Below are positions 1 through 6,233 of a stretch of 13,675 nucleotides of DNA, piece by piece. The first letter of the stretch is position 1. Every line of letters starts with the position of its first letter. Both the position numbers and the translations under genes were made by a program. The notes beneath the pieces are model-generated. The model was given only the letters and a program-made list of their open reading frames with translations, was not told the DNA's origin and made no database searches. Source of the stretch: an uncultured bacterium (GTDB taxonomy: Bacteria; Pseudomonadota; Gammaproteobacteria; Burkholderiales; Burkholderiaceae_D); the NCBI GenBank assembly GCA_903872555.1, contig CAIQLE010000370.1:1-13675 (forward strand), written 5' to 3'.

Positions 1-1815
1 AAATCCTGCATAGTCGTGTGCAAGCAAGGCTTTATACAAGGCATGCTGAGGATAGCGGGTCTGTATCAGCACTTCACTTTTCTGAGCGACACCCTCTTTG
101 CTGCCTGCCCGGCCTGCCCGTCCCGACACTTGCATCAACTGCGCAAACAAACGCTCGCCTGCCCGATAGTCTTGCGAAAATAAAGCGGTATCAGGATTAA
201 TCACACCGACCAGAGTAAGGCCTTGAAAATCATGCCCTTTAGCGACCATTTGCGTGCCCAGCAAAATATCGACCTCACCTCTGTGCACGGATTCAAACGC
301 TGCTTGTGCACTGCCTTTCTTACGTGTTGAGTCGGCATCGATACGCAGCACTCGTGCCTGCGGAAATAAAATCTGCAAGTGTTCTTCGACACGCTGCGTG
401 CCACGCCCCAGAGGCTGGAGATCGACATTGCCGCACGTCGGACATGAAACGGGTATGCGTAATTCAAGGCTACAGTGATGGCAGCGCAAACGGCGCTCTG
501 GCTTATGCAAAACCATGAATGCTGAACAGCGACGACAATTGCTGATCCAGCCACAGGCATCGCAGTGCATGACGGGCGCATAACCTCTGCGGTTCAGAAA
601 GAGTAATGATTGTTCACCACGTTCCAGGCGTTCACGCACTGCAGCGATCAATGGTGCGGACAAGCCCTCAGGGGCTTTGTTGATTTCCATATCGATCAAA
701 CCAACACGTGGCAATTGCGCCTGCGCCGTGGCGCGCTGATTCAGTATCAGTTTGCGATAGCGGCCACTGCTGGCATGCTGCCAACTTTCAACTGACGGTG
801 TGGCCGAACCCAGCACGATAGGGACATTTAACTGTCGCGCACGCCAGATCGCCAGATCACGCGCTGAATAACGCAAGCCTTCTTGTTGTTTATACGAGGG
901 ATCATGCTCCTCGTCGATGATGATGAGCTTCAGATGCGGCATGGATGCCAGCACTGATAAACGCGTACCGAGAACAATCGCTGCACGTCCCTGATGCGCA
1001 GCGATCCAGTGCCCCAAGCGTTCGCCTTCTGCCAGCTGACTATGCAGGGTCGCTACCAGTAACTCAGGAAAGCGGGCGCGAACACTGGCTTCCAGTTGTG
1101 GCGTCAGATTAATTTCTGGCACCAGTATCAAGACCTGCGCGGGCTGACCATGGTGTCGCTCACGCGCAAGAATTTTTTCTGCAGCATGCAGATAGACTTC
1201 AGTCTTGCCGCTGCCTGTTACGCCAAACAAGAGGCTGGTTTGAAAGCCCTGGTCTGAGGTGATGGCATCAACGGCCGCCTGCTGTTCAGCATTCAAGTGC
1301 GGGCGCGCTTTTACTTCTGCCACAGTGACTTTCACTTCTGAGGCCACTTCAGAGACCACTTCTTCAACTGAGTCATCTCCCGTTGATGTCGCTTTGGACT
1401 TTTTCAGTCGCTTTTGCGCTGACTTGCCGGTTTTGTCTTCCTGTGATTTTTTTAGGGCGCGGTCTAATGCGGTGGTTTTTTCTGTACGAAGGCTTTTGGG
1501 CAGACAAGGCAGCGCCACCTCACCTAATGGACGCTGATAATAGTCTGCCGCAAAGCGGCACAAGGCTATCCATTCGGAAGAAACTGGCTGCAATTGCGTG
1601 CGCACGGAAATGACATCGCGGATTTTAGCGGCGTCATAGTCGCTGGCTTCATGAACTGCCGTGATGATGCCGACCGCTACTCTGCGACCAAAAGGCAGCA
1701 GCGCGAACTGACCTGGACTGGGCTCGGGCTGTTCAGGATGCTCTGGAATCCAGCGGTAGTCGAACTCGGTGTCTAGTGGCGTGTCTAGCGCGATTTTCAG
1801 GATGCGACCGTTCAC
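1..1815 (-). CDS. priA: Primosomal protein N' (replication restart DNA helicase PriA), partial, C-terminus off the left edge
   Basis: PriA is a 3'-to-5' superfamily 2 helicase that recognises stalled forks and reloads the replicative helicase. The frame runs 605 codons from a GTG at 1815 to base 1 without a stop. An in-frame TAA lies two codons upstream of the GTG, so no earlier start is possible; an AAGGA lies about 13 bases upstream. Visible parts are an N-terminal 3'-DNA-binding domain (about residues 1-103), a Walker A GVTGSGKTE with Lys near 204, the DEEH Walker B, a GSATPS motif, and a zinc-binding Cys cluster (CDAC, CRRC, CHHC, CPTC) before the second RecA-like lobe, which ends with QVSGRAGR. 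E. coli PriA has 732 residues, so roughly 100 C-terminal residues are missing only because the window ends. Residues about 104-172 are a Lys/Glu/Ser/Thr-rich linker where the E. coli protein has its winged-helix domain. Confidence 0.96.
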   Translation of the reverse strand, partial: MNGRILKIALDTPLDTEFDYRWIPEHPEQPEPSPGQFALLPFGRRVAVGIITAVHEASDYDAAKIRDVISVRTQLQPVSSEWIALCRFAADYYQRPLGEVALPCLPKSLRTEKTTALDRALKKSQEDKTGKSAQKRLKKSKATSTGDDSVEEVVSEVASEVKVTVAEVKARPHLNAEQQAAVDAITSDQGFQTSLLFGVTGSGKTEVYLHAAEKILARERHHGQPAQVLILVPEINLTPQLEASVRARFPELLVATLHSQLAEGERLGHWIAAHQGRAAIVLGTRLSVLASMPHLKLIIIDEEHDPSYKQQEGLRYSARDLAIWRARQLNVPIVLGSATPSVESWQHASSGRYRKLILNQRATAQAQLPRVGLIDMEINKAPEGLSAPLIAAVRERLERGEQSLLFLNRRGYAPVMHCDACGWISNCRRCSAFMVLHKPERRLRCHHCSLELRIPVSCPTCGNVDLQPLGRGTQRVEEHLQILFPQARVLRIDADSTRKKGSAQAAFESVHRGEVDILLGTQMVAKGHDFQGLTLVGVINPDTALFSQDYRAGERLFAQLMQVSGRAGRAGSKEGVAQKSEVLIQTRYPQHALYKALLAHDYAGF

Positions 1816-1874
1816 AACTTAATGTAAATCCTTAAAAGTCTTTCTAAATCCCAGTCACAGAAGGCAATTTTCAA

Positions 1875-1897
1875 CTATCCACAATTTTTGTGGATAA
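1875..1897. repeat. Head-to-head DnaA box pair forming a 9-bp palindrome
   Basis: Arms TATCCACAA (1876-1884) and TTGTGGATA (1888-1896) are perfect reverse complements around a TTT centre. The right arm lies within a perfect DnaA box (TTATCCACA on the minus strand, 1889-1897). The left arm lies within a one-mismatch box (CTATCCACA, 1875-1883). A further one-mismatch box lies at 1901-1909. The pair lies 60-82 bp upstream of the priA start. Confidence 0.75.
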
Positions 1898-1989
1898 CTT
1901 TGTGTGTAACTGGGGCTTGACACGCCAAAAGCTAGATTTTATGCGGGCTCAAACAAATTGCTCAACGGGAACGCAATTGCCAGTGTCAT

Positions 1990-2052
1990 TAAAAATCAAC
2001 GACTTAGCTTCAAAACCATCGAGTTCAAAAATAAATCGAAATTATTTTTTGA
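1990..2052. other. AT-rich block, possible DNA unwinding element
   Basis: By hand count about 27 percent of these bases are G or C, far below the flanking genes. The block contains several A and T runs, including the T-run near 2045-2050. It lies between the inverted DnaA box pair at 1875-1897 and the box at 2075-2083, and includes an IHF consensus at its left end. It is a candidate duplex-unwinding site only if the region is an origin. Confidence 0.35.
1994..2006 (+). promoter_or_regulatory. IHF consensus match
   Basis: AATCAACGACTTA fits WATCAANNNNTTR at every defined position. It lies inside the AT-rich block, about 97 bp from one strong DnaA box and 69 bp from the next. This is typical of IHF bending between DnaA sites, although no binding is shown. 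Confidence 0.55.
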
Positions 2053-2074
2053 GCGTCTTGACAAGAGCATTTTT

Positions 2075-2083
2075 TGTGAATAA
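2075..2083 (-). promoter_or_regulatory. DnaA box (TTATTCACA)
   Basis: TGTGAATAA on the plus strand is a perfect match to TTATNCACA on the minus strand, in the same orientation as the strong boxes at 1889 and 2445. It follows a T-run at 2071-2075, directly right of the AT-rich block. Confidence 0.6.
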
Positions 2084-2155
2084 GTGTGGCTTTGAGACCG
2101 AAGCTCTGCTTGCATACTGATGAATTCTATGATCTTTTCTGTACTTCGCCCTATT

Positions 2156-2213
2156 GTCTGGCTGCAGTCCCCTGAAAATCCCAGGTCGGGACTGGCTCTG
2201 ACCTCAGCCAGAC
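2156..2213. repeat. Large GC-rich dyad in the hemE-priA intergenic region
   Basis: GTCTGGCTG (2156-2164) is the exact reverse complement of CAGCCAGAC (2205-2213). Directly inside it, CAGTCCC (2165-2171) is the reverse complement of GGGACTG (2188-2194), giving 16 stacked pairs with a 10-base bulge on one side. CCTG/CAGG can pair further in (2171-2174 with 2182-2185). An alternative fold pairs CTGGCT (2192-2197) with AGCCAG (2206-2211). It has no T-run, so it is not a standard terminator. It could be a cruciform or an RNA structure; its role is unknown. Confidence 0.55.
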
Positions 2214-2255
2214 CTGCAATTTGCCCATAGCAAGCACTTTCACCAAAGCTCAGGC

Positions 2256-2276
2256 TGTGGATATCTTTGTGAACAA
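2256..2276 (-). promoter_or_regulatory. Two tandem one-mismatch DnaA boxes
   Basis: TGTGGATAT (2256-2264) and TGTGAACAA (2268-2276) each differ at one position from TGTGNATAA. They lie in the same orientation, 12 bp apart start to start. The second also overlaps a short dyad, CTTTGT/ACAAAG (2265-2278). They are weak individually and credible mainly as part of the cluster. Confidence 0.4.
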
Positions 2277-2362
2277 AGTTTGCTCCAAGGAACTCAATTA
2301 TCTTAGGACTGACATCTACGCGCGATGGATTTTCTGCTAACGACGCAAAAAATTCCGATTTA

Positions 2363-2424
2363 AATCAATTGCTTACGACTATATGTTACGGTTGATTTTG
2401 ATAAGCGGCCGCAAGTCATTGATT
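2363..2424. promoter_or_regulatory. Two convergent IHF consensus sites
   Basis: AATCAATTGCTTA (2363-2375, plus strand) and CAAGTCATTGATT (2412-2424, a minus-strand site) both fit WATCAANNNNTTR at every defined position. They face each other 49 bp apart, just left of the DnaA box at 2445-2453. The DNA between them is AT-rich except for a GCGGCCGC palindrome at 2405-2412. Confidence 0.5.
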
Positions 2425-2429
2425 CATAA

Positions 2430-2445
2430 AAGCCGCCTCAGGCTT
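2430..2445 (-). terminator. Weak possible terminator of hemE
   Basis: On the minus strand AAGCC pairs with GGCTT around a six-base loop, and the 3' arm runs directly into a short TTTT. It begins about 30 bases past the hemE stop. The five-pair stem and short T-run make it marginal. It overlaps the first base of the DnaA box at 2445. Confidence 0.3.
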
Positions 2446-2453
2446 GTGCATAA
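2445..2453 (-). promoter_or_regulatory. DnaA box (TTATGCACA)
   Basis: TGTGCATAA on the plus strand is a perfect match to TTATNCACA on the minus strand. It lies 21 bp beyond the hemE stop codon, at the right end of the DnaA/IHF cluster. Confidence 0.55.
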
Positions 2454-2474
2454 GTCCCTGTTTTTACACAAAAT

Positions 2475-3557
2475 CTAGCGTCGCATTTCCCGGCTGATCT
2501 GATGTACTGCCTCAACCATCGCCGTCACTGACTCTGGCGGCGTGAACTGGGAAATACCATGACCAAGATTGAAGACATGGCCCGAACCTGCTTCCGGCTT
2601 GCCAAAAGATCTCAAGGTACGCTCGACCTCGGCACGAATTTGTTCGGGCTTGGCAAACAATACATTGGGGTCCAGATTGCCTTGTAAGGCGACTTTATGA
2701 CCAACCAGGGCGCGGGCTTTGCCCAGATTCACCGTCCAGTCCAGACCGACCGCATCGGCACCACAATCGGCAATCTCTTCCAGCCACAGGCCACCGCCCT
2801 TGGTGAAAACGATGCAGGGAATGTGAACGCCGTTATGCTCGCGCTTCAGGCCTTTGATGACTTCACGCATGTAATGCAGAGAAAACGCCTGATAAACGCC
2901 ATCGGCCAGCGCACCGCCCCAGGTATCGAAAATCATCACTGCCTGTGCGCCTGCATCGATTTGCGCATTCAGGTAGGCCGCCACCGCCGTGGCATTGGTG
3001 GCGAGTATGTGATGCATCAGATCAGGACGATCGTAAAGCATGCTCTTCACATTGCGGAAGTCATCCGAGCCGCGACCTTCCACCATATAACAGGCCAGCG
3101 TCCAGGGACTGCCTGAGAAACCGATCAGTGGCACGCGACCATTCAGTTCCGTGCGTATCTGTTTCACTGCATCGAACACATACTGAAGACTGGCGAGATC
3201 GGGAGCGCGCAGTGCGCGTACGGCCTGCTCATCGCGCAGCGGATGGGCAAAGCGCGGGCCCTCGCCTTCAGCAAATGACAGCCCCAGACCCATGGCATCA
3301 GGTACGGTCAAAATATCCGAAAACAAAATCGCTGCATCGAGGGGATAACGCTCCAGTGGTTGCAGCGTGACTTCCGTAGCGAAGTCAGGATTAGTGGCCA
3401 GACCCATGAAGGAGCCCGCCTTGCTGCGGGTGGCGCGGTATTCGGGTAAGTAGCGTCCAGCCTGACGCATCAGCCAGAGAGGGGTGTAATCGGTTGACTG
3501 GCGCATGAGCGCGCGCAGAAAGGTATCGTTTTTCAGAGGGGCAAAAGGCGTAGACAT
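2475..3557 (-). CDS. hemE: Uroporphyrinogen III decarboxylase
   Basis: This cytosolic haem-pathway enzyme removes four carboxyl groups from uroporphyrinogen III to give coproporphyrinogen III, without a cofactor. The 360-residue protein has the usual family length. The first family signature, with the Arg pair that holds substrate carboxylates, is at residues 29-41 ([13 protein letters not shown]). Asp81 in FSDIL corresponds to the essential active-site Asp. The second signature, [16 protein letters not shown], is intact, and the C-terminal part ends normally with an LGHGI motif. The ATG at 3557 gives the conserved N-terminus; its Shine-Dalgarno sequence is poor. The gene is co-oriented with glpR upstream (72 bp away) and with priA downstream, across the 659-bp gene-free region. 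It has no metabolic link to the glycerol genes, so the adjacency is probably positional. Confidence 0.97.
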   Translation of the reverse strand: MSTPFAPLKNDTFLRALMRQSTDYTPLWLMRQAGRYLPEYRATRSKAGSFMGLATNPDFATEVTLQPLERYPLDAAILFSDILTVPDAMGLGLSFAEGEGPRFAHPLRDEQAVRALRAPDLASLQYVFDAVKQIRTELNGRVPLIGFSGSPWTLACYMVEGRGSDDFRNVKSMLYDRPDLMHHILATNATAVAAYLNAQIDAGAQAVMIFDTWGGALADGVYQAFSLHYMREVIKGLKREHNGVHIPCIVFTKGGGLWLEEIADCGADAVGLDWTVNLGKARALVGHKVALQGNLDPNVLFAKPEQIRAEVERTLRSFGKPEAGSGHVFNLGHGISQFTPPESVTAMVEAVHQISREMRR

Positions 3558-3590
3558 CCAGATCTTTGTGAGTGCTATTCGGAAGCACCT

Positions 3591-3614
3591 ATTATCGCCG
3601 AAAGCCTGCTCTGG
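3591..3614 (-). promoter_or_regulatory. Possible hemE promoter
   Basis: The minus strand has GATAAT (3591-3596), one base off the sigma-70 -10 consensus, with a weak TTCAGC -35 near 3614 at 17-bp spacing. Transcription would start about 27 bases before the hemE ATG. The gap to glpR (3558-3629) shows no clear terminator, so readthrough from glpR is also possible. Confidence 0.35.
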
Positions 3615-3629
3615 CTGAAATAAGTACGC

Positions 3630-4391
3630 TCAGGGGGCGACGATCAGCTCGACCTGAGCCTCTTTTAAAATTTCGCGCAAAGCCTCGGGCGGTGCGGTGT
3701 CACAAAACAATTTGTCGATTTGCGACAGATGGGCCAGACGTACCAGCGCCTGTCGGCCAAATTTATCTTCGTCGGCCACCAGCCAGACTTCTCTGGACTG
3801 CTCGATGATGGCTTGCGCCACCTTCACTTCGCGCGGATCGAAATCACGCAGGGTACCGTCGGGCTCGATGCTGGAAATACCGATGATGCCAATATCAACT
3901 TTGAACTGACGAATGAAATCCAGTGTGGCCTCGCCCACGATGCCGCGATCACGTCCACGCACGACTCCGCCCGCAACAATCACCTCACAGCCCGGCTGGC
4001 CTGCAAGAATTGCCGCCACATTTAAATTATTGGTGACCACATGCAGACCCGTGTGATGCACCAGTGCGCGCGCCACCTCTTCTGTGGTGGTGCCGATATT
4101 GATCAGCAGAGAGCTGCCGGGTCTGACTCTTTCGGCCACGGCCGCTGCAATACGGCGCTTAGCGTCGATATTGAGCACCTGACGTTGGCTGTAATCTATG
4201 TTTTCCACCGATGAAGGCAGACCGACACCACCGTGATAACGCGCCAGCAGCTGCGCCTCTTCCATCTGTTTCACATCGCGCCGCACGGTTTGAGGCGTGA
4301 CATCCAGTTGCTGTGCCAGCGCCTCCACGGAGACCGTGACCTGCCGCCGCACAGCATCCAGCAAACGGCGCTGGCGGGGGTTCAATGTCAT
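3630..4391 (-). CDS. glpR: DeoR-family transcriptional repressor of glycerol metabolism
   Basis: The 253-residue protein matches the size of E. coli GlpR (252). An N-terminal DeoR helix-turn-helix (about residues 5-57) has the family pattern around LAQQLDVTPQTVRRDVKQ, followed by YHGG. The C-terminal effector domain carries the sugar-phosphate-binding pattern INIGTTTEEVARAL and GGVVRGRDRGIVG. In characterised GlpR proteins glycerol 3-phosphate is the inducer. The ATG at 4391 is preceded by GGAG about 7 bases upstream. Divergence from glpD with a shared 247-bp control region supports the GlpR assignment over other DeoR regulators. Autoregulation is likely, because the inverted repeat at 4431-4478 lies 40-90 bp upstream of its start. 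Confidence 0.9.
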   Translation of the reverse strand: MTLNPRQRRLLDAVRRQVTVSVEALAQQLDVTPQTVRRDVKQMEEAQLLARYHGGVGLPSSVENIDYSQRQVLNIDAKRRIAAAVAERVRPGSSLLINIGTTTEEVARALVHHTGLHVVTNNLNVAAILAGQPGCEVIVAGGVVRGRDRGIVGEATLDFIRQFKVDIGIIGISSIEPDGTLRDFDPREVKVAQAIIEQSREVWLVADEDKFGRQALVRLAHLSQIDKLFCDTAPPEALREILKEAQVELIVAP

Positions 4392-4417
4392 TTCAGGTCT
4401 CCGAATGATAGAAAAAG

Positions 4418-4478
4418 TGAAATAGCGAAAGTAAACGAACCCAAATATCTGTCGATTTGTTGCTTTTTGTTCGTTTAC
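4418..4478. promoter_or_regulatory. Probable GlpR operator: inverted repeat GTAAACGAAC / GTTCGTTTAC
   Basis: GTAAACGAAC (4431-4440) and GTTCGTTTAC (4469-4478) are exact 10-bp reverse complements separated by 28 bp. Beside the left copy, TGAAA (4418-4422) and CGAAA (4426-4430) repeat the CGAAC core; CGAAA lies 10 bp from the CGAAC core. The TTCG/CGAA core resembles known E. coli GlpR half-sites. It sits in the divergent glpR-glpD control region, so repression of both directions is the simplest reading. Operator identity is inferred from position and motif. Confidence 0.6.
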
Positions 4479-4488
4479 CGTCTATCTT
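4460..4488 (+). promoter_or_regulatory. Possible glpD operon promoter
   Basis: TTGCTT (4460-4465) and TATCTT (4483-4488) are spaced 17 bp and would act as -35 and -10. Both hexamers are imperfect. The spacer contains the right operator half GTTCGTTTAC, which would explain repression by occlusion. It implies a leader of about 145 bases before glpD. Confidence 0.35.
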
Positions 4489-4638
4489 TGAATGCATTAT
4501 GGTCAGCTCACCCTGATTTGGCAATTCTCGCAGGAAAGTCCACCCACTTTCATGCTGCGGCTGCCGACCGACCCATCGCGCACCCATGCGATTCAAAAAA
4601 GTTAGTACTGGCTCACAAGTTCTCTTTTGTCCGGTTCC
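4489..4638 (+). other. glpD leader region without a gene
   Basis: About 150 bases lie between the proposed promoter and glpD. A small stem GAAAGT (4534-4539) / ACTTTC (4546-4551) with a six-base loop can form. A 17-codon ATG frame begins at 4552 with no clear ribosome site. No recognised riboswitch was seen, and there is no Shine-Dalgarno sequence immediately before the glpD ATG. Confidence 0.4.
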
Positions 4639-6162
4639 ATGAATCCAGCACCTATACAGACAGACGTATTAATCATCGGTGGCGGCATCAACGGCGCAGG
4701 TATCGCCCGTGATGCTGCGGGGCGCGGCTTGTCGGTGGTCTTGTGCGAAAAAGATGATCTGGCAGCCCACACCTCTTCTGCTTCGACCAAGCTCATCCAT
4801 GGCGGACTGCGGTATCTGGAACATTATGAATTCGGGCTGGTGCGTAAAGCACTGATCGAACGTGAAGTACTGCTGCGCGCCGCTCCCCACATCATGTGGC
4901 CTATGCGTTTCGTGATGCCGCATGACAAAGGCCAGCGCCCAGCCTGGATGATACGTGCCGGCCTGCTGATCTATGATTTTCTGGCCAAACGCGAGATCCT
5001 GCCCGGTTCGGGTGGCATTGATCTGCGCACTCACCCCGCCGGCAAACCACTCAAAGCCGAATTTACTCAGGGCTTTATTTATTCCGATGGCTGGGTCGAT
5101 GATGCCCGGCTGGTAGTGCTGAATGCGCTGGATGCGGCGGAAAAAGGTGCACAGATATTCACCCATACCCGCTGTGAATCCGCCCGCAGAGTTGGCGACC
5201 GCTGGCAAGCAAGCTTGCGCCGCGCCGATGGCAGCAGCATAGAAGTCAGCGCACGTTGTCTGGTGAATGCCGCCGGCCCGTGGGCGACGCAATTCCTGCA
5301 GGATGCGGTACACCGCCCCAGTGGCAAGGCGCTGCGCCTGATCAAGGGCAGCCATATTGTCGTCAAAAAAATATTCGACCATCCCTACGCCTATATCTTT
5401 CAAAATCCCGACGGTCGTATTGTTTTCGCAATTGATTATGAACAGGATTTCACGCTCATCGGCACCACCGATCTCGAATATCACGGTGACACCAATCAGG
5501 TGGCTATTGATGATGAAGAAATCAATTATCTGTGCCAGCTGACCGAGCGCTATTTCAGGACGCCCATCACTCCCTCCGACGTGGTCTGGTCTTATTCAGG
5601 CGTGCGTCCCTTGCTGGAAGATGATTCCGCGAATGCTTCTGAAATTACGCGCGACTATCAGCTGAGCATGGAAAACGAGAGCGGGCAGGCACCTTTGCTG
5701 TCCGTGTTTGGCGGCAAAATCACCACTTTCCGCAAGCTGGCCGAAGAGGCCGTGGATAAGATTGCGCCTGCACTGGGCAATGCACACACCACCTGGACTG
5801 AACATGCCTGTCTGCCTGGCGGCGATTTGTTTGGCGCTCCGCAAAATCGTGCTGTGCTGGACTACGATGCTTACGTGCACGACAGGCAGCAGGAATATGA
5901 CTGGCTGCCGGCAGCACTGGTGGCGCGCTATGTGCGCAACTACGGAACACGCATACATCGCTTATTGGCCGGCAAATCTCAGCTGTCAGAAATGGGCGAA
6001 GCTGTGGCTGAGGGTCTTTTTGCAGCCGAAATCGAGTATTTAATAAAGAACGAGTGGGCGTCCTCGGGCGCCGATATACTGTGGCGTCGGTCCAAACTGG
6101 GACTGCATCTGCCGGCTGGTACGGAGCAGAAGCTGGATCAGTGGATCGCCAACAGACGATAA
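4639..6162 (+). CDS. glpD: Glycerol-3-phosphate dehydrogenase, aerobic, FAD-dependent
   Basis: GlpD oxidises glycerol 3-phosphate to dihydroxyacetone phosphate at the cytoplasmic membrane and passes electrons to quinone. The 507-residue product compares with 501 in E. coli. The FAD dinucleotide fold is at residues 10-35 with GGGINGAG at 14-21. It is followed by the family block STKLIHGGLRYLEHYEFGLVREALIERE-like, here with KALIERE. VNAAGPWA, GTTD, a VWSYSGVRPL block and GGKITTFRKLAEE are intact, as is the C-terminal domain ending in an EWA..DILWRRSKLGL motif. The ATG at 4639 is chosen because it gives the conserved short N-terminus; an in-frame TTG four codons earlier adds nothing. Neither start has a good ribosome site. 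It is first in the operon, with glpS starting 71 bp downstream. Confidence 0.97.
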   Translation: MNPAPIQTDVLIIGGGINGAGIARDAAGRGLSVVLCEKDDLAAHTSSASTKLIHGGLRYLEHYEFGLVRKALIEREVLLRAAPHIMWPMRFVMPHDKGQRPAWMIRAGLLIYDFLAKREILPGSGGIDLRTHPAGKPLKAEFTQGFIYSDGWVDDARLVVLNALDAAEKGAQIFTHTRCESARRVGDRWQASLRRADGSSIEVSARCLVNAAGPWATQFLQDAVHRPSGKALRLIKGSHIVVKKIFDHPYAYIFQNPDGRIVFAIDYEQDFTLIGTTDLEYHGDTNQVAIDDEEINYLCQLTERYFRTPITPSDVVWSYSGVRPLLEDDSANASEITRDYQLSMENESGQAPLLSVFGGKITTFRKLAEEAVDKIAPALGNAHTTWTEHACLPGGDLFGAPQNRAVLDYDAYVHDRQQEYDWLPAALVARYVRNYGTRIHRLLAGKSQLSEMGEAVAEGLFAAEIEYLIKNEWASSGADILWRRSKLGLHLPAGTEQKLDQWIANRR

Positions 6163-6166
6163 CAAC

Positions 6167-6181
6167 TATAAGCAGCTTATA
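6167..6181. repeat. 15-bp interrupted palindrome after glpD
   Basis: TATAAGC (6167-6173) and GCTTATA (6175-6181) are exact reverse complements around a single A, starting 5 bp past the glpD stop. A second small dyad follows: GCGCAA, a four-base loop, then TTGCGC (about 6197-6212). Together they could be an operator or an mRNA processing or stability element between glpD and the transporter genes. Neither has a T-run. Confidence 0.4.
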
Positions 6182-6233
6182 AAGCAGCAACGGGCGCGCA
6201 AACGATTGCGCTACCGTTCAAAGAGGAGACACA

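Larger units (their letters stand above)
1870..2453. other. Candidate replication origin or DnaA/IHF control locus between hemE and priA
   Basis: This gene-free stretch (1816-2474 in full) holds three perfect TTATNCACA DnaA boxes (1889-1897, 2075-2083, 2445-2453, all on the minus strand) and four one-mismatch boxes (1875-1883, 1901-1909, 2256-2264, 2268-2276). It also holds three perfect matches to the IHF consensus WATCAANNNNTTR (1994-2006, 2363-2375, 2412-2424), an AT-rich block at 1990-2052, and a 13-mer-like GATCTTTTCTGTA at 2131-2143, close to the E. coli unwinding-element repeat. With eight fixed positions, about 0.02 perfect DnaA boxes would be expected here by chance at even base composition; AT-richness raises that only modestly. 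The alphaproteobacterial origin of Caulobacter also lies beside hemE. The alternatives are a DnaA-titrating or reactivating site (datA, DARS) or DnaA control of priA. The sites are seen directly; origin function is inferred. Confidence 0.5.

Noticed and set aside
1300..1506. Frameshift or insertion in priA
   Set aside because: The frame stays open and the residues on both sides match PriA in the same frame; it is a linker, not a sequencing or mutational break.
1876..1896. Palindrome with central Ts as an intrinsic terminator
   Set aside because: The T-run is the loop and not a tail, the stem is AT-rich, and the arms coincide with DnaA boxes, which explains the symmetry better.
1890..2120. 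A 76-codon plus-strand open frame in the hemE-priA gap
   Set aside because: The start overlaps the DnaA-box palindrome, there is no ribosome site, and the residue composition looks like translated AT-rich noncoding DNA with no recognisable family.
2697..3370. Two overlapping plus-strand frames of about 140 codons
   Set aside because: They are antisense to conserved hemE sequence with no ribosome sites or recognisable domains.
4393..4596. A 67-codon minus-strand frame upstream of glpR
   Set aside because: It spans the proposed promoters and operator, lacks a ribosome site, and has no recognisable sequence.
4669..5484. A 271-codon minus-strand open frame
   Set aside because: It is fully antisense to glpD, whose frame is unmistakable. 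The antisense product resembles no family and arises from codon bias.
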